Shown: in pieces, positions 17,907-26,017 of the stretch
Layout: the number at the start of each line of letters is the position of its first letter
Numbering within the stretch: position 1 is the first letter of the stretch
Assembly (NCBI GenBank): GCA_947493285.1
Contig: CANLQH010000003.1
Location: 143,545-207,544, forward strand
Reading direction: 5' to 3'
Source: an uncultured Tenacibaculum sp.
GTDB taxonomy: Bacteria > Bacteroidota > Bacteroidia > Flavobacteriales > Flavobacteriaceae
DNA length: 64,000 nucleotides
Made by a program: the position numbers and the translations under genes
The notes under the pieces: generated by a model
The model's database searches: none
What the model was told of the DNA's origin: nothing
What the model saw: the letters and a program-made list of their open reading frames with translations, nothing else

Positions 17907-19424
17907 TTAAATTAACGAATGTTGTGTCATTTCTTTTGGTTGATCTATTCCCATTAGTCGTAAAACAGTTGGAGCAATATCACCTAAAACACCATTTTTT
18001 ATCGATTTTAAATCTTTGTCAATTAAAATCATTGGAACAGGATTAGTTGTATGTGCTGTATGTGGTGATCCATCTGGATTTATCATAGTTTCACAGTTTC
18101 CATGATCGGCAATTAAAATAGTAGTATAATTATTGTCTAAAGCAATAGTAATTACATCTTTTACACAATTATCTACAGTTTCACAAGCTTTAACTGCAGC
18201 CTCAAAAACACCAGTATGACCAACCATATCTCCATTTGCAAAGTTTAAGCATACAAAATCTACTTCTCCATTTTTTAATTCAGGAACAATAGCATCGCGA
18301 ATTTCGTAAGCACTCATTTCTGGTTTTAAATCGTAAGTAGCTACTTTTGGTGACGGACATAATAATCTTTTTTCTCCTTCGAATTCTTGCTCTCTTCCTC
18401 CAGAAAAGAAAAATGTTACATGTGGATATTTTTCAGTTTCAGCAATTCTAATTTGTTTTTTATTCGCAGTTTCTAAAACTTCACCCAAAGTGTTTTCAAT
18501 ATTATTACTGTTGTAAATAACATTGATGTTTTTAAAAGTTTCATCATAGTTTGTCATGGTAACAAAGTATAATGGTAACTTTTTCATGTTAAATTCAAGG
18601 AAATTTTCTTGATGTAAAGCTTCTGTTAATTGACGACCTCTGTCTGTTCTGAAATTAAAGAATATCACAATATCATCTTCTTTAATAACCGCTTTTGGTT
18701 GCTTATTTTCATCAACCAGAATTATTGGTTTTATAAATTCATCGGTAACACCGTTATCATAACTTTGTTGAATGCTTTTGGTAGCATTGGTTGATAAAGA
18801 ACCTTTACCGTTGACTAAAGCATCATAAGTTAATTGTACACGTTCCCAACGATTATCACGATCCATGGCATAATAACGACCTGTGATTGTTGCCAATTCA
18901 CCTGTAGTTTTTTGCATGTGTTCTTGAATATCGTTGATAAAATATTTCCCTGATTTCGGGTCACAGTCACGACCATCAGTAAAGGCATGAAGAAATACAT
19001 TCTTTAGTTCATGTTTACTTGCTACATCAAGTAGTCCTTTTAAATGATCGATATGAGAATGAATTCCGCCATTAGAAACTAATCCTAAGAAATGAACATT
19101 TTTATTATTCTTTTTAGCGTATTCGAAAGCGTTGAGTAATTCAGTTTCTTGAGCTAAAGAACCATCTTTAACTGCCTTGTTTATTTTTGCTAAATTTTGA
19201 TACACAATTCTACCAGCGCCTAAATTCATGTGACCAACTTCTGAGTTACCCATTTGTCCTTCAGGTAAACCAACATGTTCACCATCGGTACGTAATTCAG
19301 CATGAGGAAATTTCTCGTATAATGAATTTATATACGGTGTTTTTGCATTGTATATAGCAGATACTTTAGGGTCTTGGGTAATTCCCCAACCATCAAGTAT
19401 CATTAAAATTACTCTCTTATTCAT
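17907..19424 (-). CDS. gpmI: 2,3-bisphosphoglycerate-independent phosphoglycerate mutase
   Basis: Interconverts 3- and 2-phosphoglycerate in glycolysis with two Mn ions. The 505-residue protein has the usual length for the family. The N-terminal metal motif LMILDGWG, the phosphoserine motif GLPEGQMGNSEVGHMNLGAG, and the C-terminal metal ligands NFANGDMVGHTG and IADHGNCE are all present. It is likely the first gene of a two-gene unit with the thioredoxin-like lipoprotein. Confidence 0.96.
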   Translation of the reverse strand: MNKRVILMILDGWGITQDPKVSAIYNAKTPYINSLYEKFPHAELRTDGEHVGLPEGQMGNSEVGHMNLGAGRIVYQNLAKINKAVKDGSLAQETELLNAFEYAKKNNKNVHFLGLVSNGGIHSHIDHLKGLLDVASKHELKNVFLHAFTDGRDCDPKSGKYFINDIQEHMQKTTGELATITGRYYAMDRDNRWERVQLTYDALVNGKGSLSTNATKSIQQSYDNGVTDEFIKPIILVDENKQPKAVIKEDDIVIFFNFRTDRGRQLTEALHQENFLEFNMKKLPLYFVTMTNYDETFKNINVIYNSNNIENTLGEVLETANKKQIRIAETEKYPHVTFFFSGGREQEFEGEKRLLCPSPKVATYDLKPEMSAYEIRDAIVPELKNGEVDFVCLNFANGDMVGHTGVFEAAVKACETVDNCVKDVITIALDNNYTTILIADHGNCETMINPDGSPHTAHTTNPVPMILIDKDLKSIKNGVLGDIAPTVLRLMGIDQPKEMTQHSLI

Positions 19425-19460
19425 TTCTATTGAATTGAATGGTAAAAGTAAGAAAGATTA

Positions 19461-19727
19461 TTAAAAATTAATGAAACTAATCGCACAGTATAAAATAGCT
19501 AATGCGATCACAAAAAGTAGGATGTTTTTAATTAGTAAAACGTTGTTCTCTTTTTTTATGCGAGATTTTATTTCTTCAAGCTCCTCTTGAGTGGCAGAGT
19601 TTTTAAAATGTAGCGTATCACTATTTTCTTTCTGAAAACGTTCTAATTTTTCAAAAGCACTTTTACGATTCCTTTTATTGTTTTTTAAACTAGTAATCAT
19701 ACTAGATACAGAACCTCCAAAGCCCAT
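19461..19727 (-). CDS. Small membrane-anchored protein of unknown function
   Basis: 88 residues: a basic N-terminal half (KNNKRNRKSAFEKLERF) predicted to be a coiled helix, a charged segment EELEEIKSRIKKEN, then one C-terminal hydrophobic helix (about 65-84) ending KINF-like. The topology suggests a tail-anchored inner-membrane protein with a cytosolic helix. I do not recognise a family. It stands between gpmI and an M48 protease, with A/T-rich gaps on both sides. Confidence 0.65.
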   Translation of the reverse strand: MGFGGSVSSMITSLKNNKRNRKSAFEKLERFQKENSDTLHFKNSATQEELEEIKSRIKKENNVLLIKNILLFVIALAILYCAISFINF

Positions 19728-19782
19728 GGCAATTAATTTAAAGTTATATTTATTAGTAGCTTATTTATTGTTTTTGTTACAA

Positions 19783-19820
19783 AAAAATGCTTCTTAGATT
19801 TAGTTTCTAAAAGCATTTTT
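19783..19820 (-). terminator. Terminator after the M48 protease gene
   Basis: Ten-bp outer arms (19783-19792 and 19811-19820) extended inward by TTAGA/TCTAA with one mismatch. A T run follows on the minus strand. It lies about 20 bases after the protease stop. Confidence 0.75.
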
Positions 19821-19839
19821 AATAAATATGATTTATGAA

Positions 19840-20613
19840 TTATTTACGATACTTACGAATCGCTTCTTTAATTTTTTCAATTCTATTTTCAGGATCGGGG
19901 TGCGTGCTTTGAAATTCAGGAACTCTATTAGGTCCAGCAGCAGCTTTTAAAATCTGCATCACACCAATTAAACTCTCTGGGTTATAACCTGCATCTACCA
20001 TTAATTTTACACCTAACTCATCACTTTCTAATTCATCACCACGACCATATTTCATGTTTACAACATTGGCTATTGCAGCAGCACCTTGCGCTGTACTAGG
20101 ATCAAATCCAACTGAAACACCAGAAAGCAAACCTTGAGTTAAATCTTGTTTTGCCATACGGGCAGCTGAATGACGACCGATAACATGTCCGATTTCATGT
20201 CCTAAAACACCAGCTAATTGATCTTCATTTTTTAGCTTAGAGAATAAAGCATAGGTAATAAATACTTGTCCGCCAGGTAAAGCAAATGCATTAATTGCTC
20301 TTTCGTCTCTTAATAAGTGAAATTCAAACGGATAACCAGACTCTTTAGCGATGCTATTATCTACCAATTTTTTACCTATTTGATCTACTAGGTCTTGATA
20401 CTGTTGGTTAGGGTATAATCCACCGTGTTGTTGTGCCATTTGCGGAGCACTACTTAAACCAATTGCTATCTCTTGCTTAGGAGAAATAGAAATGTGTTGT
20501 TTTTTACCTGTATATGGGTTTACTTCTGCGCTAGAGCAATATTTTACTAAAGCAAATAAAGCAATAGCTGCACCGATTAAAAGTCTAATTTTTAAACCTC
20601 CGCGATTTCTCAT
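19840..20613 (-). CDS. M48-family zinc metalloprotease (BepA/LoiP-like)
   Basis: A 257-residue exported or membrane-anchored protease. A hydrophobic segment occupies about residues 10-25 (a Cys at 26 could be a lipobox). The zinc motif HEIGH is at 139-143 and the third ligand Glu is in ELESD at 194-198. The C-terminal THPDPENRIEKI segment is typical of M48 proteases that degrade misassembled outer-membrane proteins. It is shorter than E. coli BepA because no TPR domain is attached. It is single-gene, divergent from phenylalanine hydroxylase. Confidence 0.88.
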   Translation of the reverse strand: MRNRGGLKIRLLIGAAIALFALVKYCSSAEVNPYTGKKQHISISPKQEIAIGLSSAPQMAQQHGGLYPNQQYQDLVDQIGKKLVDNSIAKESGYPFEFHLLRDERAINAFALPGGQVFITYALFSKLKNEDQLAGVLGHEIGHVIGRHSAARMAKQDLTQGLLSGVSVGFDPSTAQGAAAIANVVNMKYGRGDELESDELGVKLMVDAGYNPESLIGVMQILKAAAGPNRVPEFQSTHPDPENRIEKIKEAIRKYRK

Positions 20614-20728
20614 ATTATTTTTTGATTTTTGTGATAAACGTAAAGATACTAAATATTATAATTTAACTGATATCGATTTTTTGTGAAGCATAAAAAACTT
20701 AAATTTACCCAGCAAAACAAACAACTAT

Positions 20729-22477
20729 ATGGAATCTCATTTTGAATTAAATGATGTCACTAAAAAACTACCAAAACACTTACATAAATTTGTAGTAAAA
20801 CAGCCTTATGATGAATACACGGCGCAAAACCAAGCAGTTTGGCGTTATGTAATGCGTATGAATGTTGATTATTTAGGTAGAGTAGCACATTCATCATACA
20901 TAAATGGTTTAGAAAAAACAGGTATTTCTGTTGATAGCATTCCTTATATGGAAGGAATGAATCGTATTTTAAAAGAAATCGGTTGGGCAGCTGTATCGGT
21001 TGATGGGTTTATTCCGCCAAATGCATTTATGGAGTTTCAAGCTTATAATGTTTTGGTGATTGCCTCTGATATGCGTACTATAGATCATATAGAGTATACT
21101 CCAGCACCAGATATTATTCACGAAGCAGCGGGTCATGCACCTATCATTGCAAATCCAGAATATTCTGAATACTTGCGTAGATTCGGAGAGATAGGATCGA
21201 AAGCAATTTCGTCATCAAAAGATTATGAGATGTATGAGGCTATTCGTTTACTTTCTATTTTAAAAGAAAACCCGAATTCTACTCAAAAAGAGATTGATGA
21301 AGCACAAGAAAAGGTAGAATGGCTGCAAGACAATATGGGTGAGTTATCTGAAATGGCTCAGATTAGAAATTTACACTGGTGGACAGTTGAGTACGGATTA
21401 ATTGGTGAGCTTAATGATCCTAAAATTTACGGAGCAGGTCTATTATCATCTATAGGAGAAAGCAAGTGGTGTATGCAAGATGAGGTGAAAAAAGTACCAT
21501 ATTCAATAGAAGCAGCTAATGTGAGTTTTGATATAACAAAACCACAACCTCAATTATTTGTAACGCCTAATTTTTCGCATTTAAGTTTAGTATTAAATGA
21601 GTTTGCAAATACTATGGCGCTTAGGACAGGTGGTTTAAGAGGAGTTGAGAAATTAATAGATTCTAAAAACCTTGGAACACTTGAATTAAGTACTGGCTTA
21701 CAGGTTTCGGGAGTATTTACTAATGTGATTAAAGACGAGAAAAACAACGCTATTTATATTCAAACTATCGGACCTACAGCTCTAGCGAATAGAGATAAAG
21801 AATTGATTGGGCATGGGATTGAATATCATGCTGAAGGTTTTGGAAGTCCTATTGGTAAACTAAAAGGAATTAATTTACCTATTGAAGATATGAGTCCGCG
21901 TGATTTAGAAGCATATGGAATTTATGAAGGTAAGCAAGTACAACTCGATTTTGAAGGAGGAATAAAAGTTGTTGGAGAAGTTATTACAGGAACAAGAGAC
22001 TTAAGAGGACGAATTCAATTAGTTTCATTTAAAAACTGTATGGTAACTCATGGAGAAAAAGTGTTATTTCATCCTGATTGGGGAATTTACGATATGGCAG
22101 TTGGTAAAGAAATTAAAGCAGCATACTCAGGTCCAGCAGATATTAATTCTTTTGGAGATATAGGAAAGGTTTCTGAAACAAAAACACATAAAATTAATTA
22201 TTCTGAAGCTGAAAAAGAGTTGTATAAATTATATAATGAAGTAAGAGTAATACGTGAAGAAAATACGGTTTCAGAAGAAAAAGTAAAAGTTGTTTTCTTA
22301 AAATTACAAAATGAGTATAAAAATGATTGGTTATTGCCTTTAGAATTATTAGAATTGTCAATCATAAATAATTATTCTATTCAAACAGAATTGAATAATT
22401 ATTTAGAGAATTTAAAAAGTAACAAGAGTTACAAATCATTAATAGAAAACGGATTAAATTTGTTGTCTCATAATTAA
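20729..22477 (+). CDS. Aromatic amino acid hydroxylase (phenylalanine 4-monooxygenase type), long form
   Basis: Non-heme iron, tetrahydrobiopterin-dependent enzyme that hydroxylates phenylalanine to tyrosine. Iron ligands are visible as H131 and H136 (HEAAGH) and E221 (WWTVEYGL). The catalytic domain covers about residues 25-320. Typical bacterial PhhA has about 260-300 residues. This protein has 582, with a C-terminal extension of about 260 residues that I cannot assign. The extension includes a beta-rich part (about 320-490) and a helical, charged end. No ACT regulatory domain is visible at the N-terminus. A rhodanese gene follows 9 bases later. Confidence 0.9.
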   Translation: MESHFELNDVTKKLPKHLHKFVVKQPYDEYTAQNQAVWRYVMRMNVDYLGRVAHSSYINGLEKTGISVDSIPYMEGMNRILKEIGWAAVSVDGFIPPNAFMEFQAYNVLVIASDMRTIDHIEYTPAPDIIHEAAGHAPIIANPEYSEYLRRFGEIGSKAISSSKDYEMYEAIRLLSILKENPNSTQKEIDEAQEKVEWLQDNMGELSEMAQIRNLHWWTVEYGLIGELNDPKIYGAGLLSSIGESKWCMQDEVKKVPYSIEAANVSFDITKPQPQLFVTPNFSHLSLVLNEFANTMALRTGGLRGVEKLIDSKNLGTLELSTGLQVSGVFTNVIKDEKNNAIYIQTIGPTALANRDKELIGHGIEYHAEGFGSPIGKLKGINLPIEDMSPRDLEAYGIYEGKQVQLDFEGGIKVVGEVITGTRDLRGRIQLVSFKNCMVTHGEKVLFHPDWGIYDMAVGKEIKAAYSGPADINSFGDIGKVSETKTHKINYSEAEKELYKLYNEVRVIREENTVSEEKVKVVFLKLQNEYKNDWLLPLELLELSIINNYSIQTELNNYLENLKSNKSYKSLIENGLNLLSHN

Positions 22478-22486
22478 AAAAGACAA

Positions 22487-22801
22487 ATGGGATTATTTAA
22501 TTTATTTAGAAAGAAGAACATGAATAACGAAATAGAAGAATATTTAAATAAAGGAGCAGTTGTTTTAGATGTTAGGACATTAGCGGAGTGGAATGAAGGA
22601 CATTCAGATGGTGCAAAGCATATTGTTTTAACTGTTGTTCCTTTGAATGTTGAAGAGATTAAATCTTGGAATAAACCGGTAATTGCGGTTTGTAAAAGTG
22701 GTGGACGTAGTGGACAAGCAGCACAGTTTTTACAAAATCACGGAATTGATGTGATTAATGGAGGTCCTTGGCAAAATGTAGATCAGTATTTAGTTAAGTA
22801 A
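22487..22801 (+). CDS. Rhodanese-like domain protein
   Basis: 104 residues: a single rhodanese domain with VLDVRTLAEWNEGHSDGA and the active-site loop AVCKSGGRSGQAA (catalytic Cys). It probably carries sulfane sulfur or acts as a redox partner. An internal ATG at codon 11 is an alternative start that would remove the basic LFRKKN end. It lies 9 bases after the hydroxylase gene and is probably cotranscribed. The partner is unknown. Confidence 0.88.
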   Translation: MGLFNLFRKKNMNNEIEEYLNKGAVVLDVRTLAEWNEGHSDGAKHIVLTVVPLNVEEIKSWNKPVIAVCKSGGRSGQAAQFLQNHGIDVINGGPWQNVDQYLVK

Positions 22802-22814
22802 AATACTTCGATAC

Positions 22815-23765
22815 TTAAAAATTCATAAAAGGAAATGCTTTAATAAGTGTTTCCTTTTTTTCTTGGAGATTTTTTAAAAATAATTGATGCTGTTCAGAAT
22901 TAGGATTAAAAGAACGATGCGTTAATCCTTTTTGAATAACTTCTATTTTTTTCATTGTTTGTTGAGCTTTTTCAGAAATCCAAACATCAGAAAACTTTTC
23001 CCAGATATAATTTATAGCTGTTTCATTTGGGTGAATCATGTCTTCGGCATAAAAACGATAATCACGTAACTCATCCATCATAATTTCATATGAAGGAAAA
23101 TAATAAATATTTTTTCGAGGCTCAATAACCTTATGAATAGCAGAAAGTAAATGCGCTTTACTTTGTTGATTTTCTATAAATCCATCTTTAATATGGCGAA
23201 CAGGAGAAACTGTAAAAAGGATATTTATTTTTGGGTTAACAGCTTTTACTAAAGAAATGATAGCTTCTAAATTTTCAGTTATTTCATAAATAGATAAAAT
23301 TTCTTTTAAGAATTTTTTTTGCGGTATTTTATGGCAATTAGCAACAATTATATTAGAAGAAATTTCTCTATAAACCCATGAAGTGCCTAAGGTAATGGTT
23401 AGATGAGTTGAGTTGTGTAATTTTTTATTTGTTTGGTTTATAGCAGTGTTTAAGTGCTGTAATAAATCTTCTTTATTTGCTGAACTTAAATTAGAATGTG
23501 CTTCAAAGCAGTGCCAACGTTCATTATTAAAAAAGATATCTTCTTCAGTGTACTCTTTTTTATTGATAGCATTCGTAATTAAATTCTCAATAGCCTTCGG
23601 ATGAAATAATATTCCAAAAGGATTTTGACAAGATTGAAATTTGTAATAATCGAGTTTATTTCCAATGTTTTCAGAAAAACAAGAGCCTAATAAAAACAAT
23701 TTTGAATTGTAATCAATTTGGTTGTGGGGTTGCTTTTTTAAAGGTATTTCAGTGGATAAAATCAT
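22815..23765 (-). CDS. GSCFA-domain protein
   Basis: A 316-residue protein opening with FLLGSCFSENIGNKL, the motif that gives the GSCFA family its name. It continues with CQNPFGILFHPKAI and a late YRFYAEDMIHPNETAINYIW. The GDS(L)-like Ser/Cys and the DxxHP pair suggest an SGNH-hydrolase fold, as proposed for the family. The substrate is unknown, perhaps a cell-surface polysaccharide. It is a single gene, convergent with the rhodanese gene. Confidence 0.85.
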   Translation of the reverse strand: MILSTEIPLKKQPHNQIDYNSKLFLLGSCFSENIGNKLDYYKFQSCQNPFGILFHPKAIENLITNAINKKEYTEEDIFFNNERWHCFEAHSNLSSANKEDLLQHLNTAINQTNKKLHNSTHLTITLGTSWVYREISSNIIVANCHKIPQKKFLKEILSIYEITENLEAIISLVKAVNPKINILFTVSPVRHIKDGFIENQQSKAHLLSAIHKVIEPRKNIYYFPSYEIMMDELRDYRFYAEDMIHPNETAINYIWEKFSDVWISEKAQQTMKKIEVIQKGLTHRSFNPNSEQHQLFLKNLQEKKETLIKAFPFMNF

Positions 23766-23832
23766 TAAACTTAATTATTTCAATTCAACTCAAAAATAGA
23801 AATTAGTTGGCATACTTTTTAAAAGAGATTAT

Positions 23833-23858
23833 AGTTTATTTAAAATAAACTATATTTG
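23833..23858 (+). promoter_or_regulatory. Promoter with inverted repeat before the CarH-like gene
   Basis: AGTTTATT (23833-23840), TAA, AATAAACT (23844-23851) is a perfect 8-bp-arm inverted repeat. It runs into the -7 element TATATTTG (23851-23858), and TGTTTA (23857-23862) follows. An operator overlapping the promoter of the regulator's own gene would give autoregulation. No TTG is found at the -33 distance. Confidence 0.55.
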
Positions 23859-23879
23859 TTTATTAATATTTAAAATAAG

Positions 23880-24773
23880 TTGAACAATATAAAAACCATA
23901 TTTACAATAAAAGACCTGGAAAATATTTCAGGGATTAAAGCCCATACTATTAGAATTTGGGAGAAAAGATATGGTTTGTTAGAACCTAATAGAACTGATA
24001 CTAATATAAGATACTACTCTTCAGATAGTTTAATGAAGTTGCTTAATGTAGCACTTTTAAACAAACACAATTTTAAAATTTCTAAGATTGCGATGATGAG
24101 TGGTGATCAAATTAAAATAAATGCTAGAGAACTGGCTTTTAAATATGCGGTAAATGATGAAGCTATAAATTCTTTTAAAATAGCGATGTTTCAATTTGAT
24201 AAAGCATTATTTAATAATACTTATAATAAATTACTGCATCAAAAAACATTTAGACAAATTTTTAAAGATGTTTTTATTCCTTTTTTAAATCATATCGGAT
24301 TATTATGGCAAACAGATACTTTGTTGCCAGCTCATGAGCACTTTATCTCTAATTTAATATTACAGAAGATTCAAATTAATATAGAAAATCTTGAATATTC
24401 TGTTACGAATACTGATATCACATATGTGTTGTTTTTGCCAGAAAATGAAATTCATGAGTTAGGATTAATGTATTTAAATTATGAATTGGTTCTTAGAGGT
24501 TGTCAAACCATATACTTAGGTCAGAGCTTACCTTTAAGTAATTTGAATTACTTTTTTGAGAGTGATTCAAAAGTATGTTTCATTACTTCAATGACAGTGA
24601 TGCCTTATGATGATAAAATTGTTGATTATTTTTATGAAATTGAAAATATTTTAAAAAATACCGATCATCAATTATTTGCAGTTGGAAAAAAAGCGATGGA
24701 TGTTTCTAATATTGATTTTAAATCTAGAATATCAGTTTTTCCTTCAGCTATAGAATTACTTAATCAGTTATAA
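23880..24773 (+). CDS. MerR-family B12-binding photoreceptor-type repressor (CarH/LitR-like)
   Basis: A 297-residue regulator starting at a TTG (23880); the next Met is after the HTH. Residues 5-75 form a MerR helix-turn-helix (LENISGIKAHTIRIWEKRYGL). Residues about 90-165 form the helical cap with W143-x9-E153-H154, which matches the W-x9-EH signature that packs on adenosylcobalamin in CarH. Residues 178-297 form a Rossmann cobalamin domain with ExHxxG (E190, H192, G195), a variant of DxHxxG; H192 would be the lower axial ligand. The residue after W143 is Gln, not the His that serves as second ligand in Thermus CarH. From the family, dark AdoCbl-bound tetramers repress and light releases them. 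The target is most likely the carotenoid/photolyase operon directly downstream. Confidence 0.85.
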   Translation: MNNIKTIFTIKDLENISGIKAHTIRIWEKRYGLLEPNRTDTNIRYYSSDSLMKLLNVALLNKHNFKISKIAMMSGDQIKINARELAFKYAVNDEAINSFKIAMFQFDKALFNNTYNKLLHQKTFRQIFKDVFIPFLNHIGLLWQTDTLLPAHEHFISNLILQKIQINIENLEYSVTNTDITYVLFLPENEIHELGLMYLNYELVLRGCQTIYLGQSLPLSNLNYFFESDSKVCFITSMTVMPYDDKIVDYFYEIENILKNTDHQLFAVGKKAMDVSNIDFKSRISVFPSAIELLNQL

Positions 24774-24792
24774 TTTTTTTTACACAACAATA

Positions 24793-24919
24793 TTTTGTTT
24801 AATCTTTTTTTTGTTTAATTAAACAAAATATGTATATTTGGCTAATGTTTTGATTTTCAAGACATATTTTTTTAACTAAATCAATTTTGTTTAATGTTTT
24901 TAATTAAAAAATAAACAAA
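24793..24919 (+). promoter_or_regulatory. Promoter and palindromic operator of the photoprotection operon
   Basis: TTTTGTTTAATTAAACAAAA (24809-24828) is a perfect 20-bp palindrome. A TTG inside it (24811-24813), a 19-base spacer and TATATTTG (24833-24840) form a consensus promoter, so a bound repressor would cover the -33 element and spacer. The half-site TGTTTA/TAAACA recurs at 24796-24801, 24812-24817, 24820-24825, 24888-24893 and 24912-24917. It fits the nTnnACAn half-site I recall for Thermus CarH. Confidence 0.72.
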
Positions 24920-24985
24920 GTCTAAGTTGGCAGAAAAGTAGACTATAAAGAATTAAGAGTACGCACTAATTAAAATTATACAACC

Positions 24986-25945
24986 ATGAAACTTAAAAAT
25001 TTAATTTCTGTGTTTTTTATTAGCTTATTTATAGTAAGCTTTAGTTTGTTAACATCGTGTAGTGATGATGATCCCGTAATTATTAAAAAAGATGATATTG
25101 TACAAAGTGCAATAAAAACTTCTGATTTAAGTACGTTAGTAGCAGCTCTTCAAAAGGCAGACTTGGTTTCTGCTTTGCAAGCTGATGGCCCTTTTACAGT
25201 ATTTGCACCTACTAACAAAGCTTTTCAGGATTTATTAGATTCTAATGCTGCGTGGTCTTCATTAGATGATATCCCAACTGAAACTTTAAAATCTGTATTG
25301 CTATTTCATGTTTTAAACAGTAAAGTAATGGCTGCTGATTTATCTGATACTTATGTTAAAACATTGGCTGCAGGACCAAATGATGAAAACTTATCATTAC
25401 AAATTGAAGTAACTGGAGCTATTGAATTTAATGGAAATTCTAAGCCAATTGATACTAATATTATGGCATCTAATGGGGTTATTCATACCATAGATAAAGT
25501 AATGCTACCTCCAAATATTGTAACCTTGGCCTTAAATAATGTAGGCTTTACGAGTTTAGTTGCTGCATTGACAGATTCTAGGCATACGACAGATTTTGTA
25601 GCTGTTTTAAGTGGAGATGGTCCATTTACAGTATTTGCTCCAACAAACGAAGCATTTCAAGCTTTGCTAGATTCTAATGCGATGTGGAATTCATTAGCAG
25701 ATATACCTATCGCTACTTTAGAAGCTGTGCTAAAATATCATGTTTTTGCTGGTGGTAATGTGCAGTCTGATGAGTTGAGCGATAATCAGGTTATTACCAT
25801 GTTTGATGGTAATGATGTTACTGTTGATTTATCAAGTGGAGCAAAATTGGAAACTGGCTCAGGTCAATCTGTAGTTATTTCTTTAACTGATGTTCAGGGA
25901 ACAAATGGAGTCATTCACGTAATAGATAGTGTATTATTACCATAA
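24986..25945 (+). CDS. Lipoprotein with two fasciclin (FAS1) domains
   Basis: A 319-residue protein with a lipobox signal peptide (SLLTSC, Cys at 25). Two FAS1 domains (about 38-175 and 182-319) each carry DGPFTVFAPTN and NGVIH(T/V)ID. It is the first gene after the operator and is followed by crtI after a 72-base gap with a long stem, so it may be made in larger amounts than the downstream enzymes. FAS1 proteins are usually adhesive or ligand-binding. Algal AstaP, a water-soluble carotenoid-binding protein, is also a FAS1 protein. A carotenoid-binding role is therefore plausible here but is an inference. Confidence 0.9.
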   Translation: MKLKNLISVFFISLFIVSFSLLTSCSDDDPVIIKKDDIVQSAIKTSDLSTLVAALQKADLVSALQADGPFTVFAPTNKAFQDLLDSNAAWSSLDDIPTETLKSVLLFHVLNSKVMAADLSDTYVKTLAAGPNDENLSLQIEVTGAIEFNGNSKPIDTNIMASNGVIHTIDKVMLPPNIVTLALNNVGFTSLVAALTDSRHTTDFVAVLSGDGPFTVFAPTNEAFQALLDSNAMWNSLADIPIATLEAVLKYHVFAGGNVQSDELSDNQVITMFDGNDVTVDLSSGAKLETGSGQSVVISLTDVQGTNGVIHVIDSVLLP

Positions 25946-25956
25946 AATAAAAATTT

Positions 25957-25994
25957 CAATTAATCAGTAAGCATTTCTACTTCTTGATTAATTG
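25957..25994 (+). repeat. Inverted repeat between the FAS1 gene and crtI
   Basis: CAATTAATCA (25957-25966) and TGATTAATTG (25985-25994) are perfect 10-bp arms with an 18-base loop, placed 11 bases after the FAS1 stop and 24 before the crtI start. There is no T run, so it may protect an upstream mRNA end or set unequal expression rather than terminate. Confidence 0.5.
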
Positions 25995-26017
25995 CCTTAT
26001 ATTTAAAGATAGATAGT

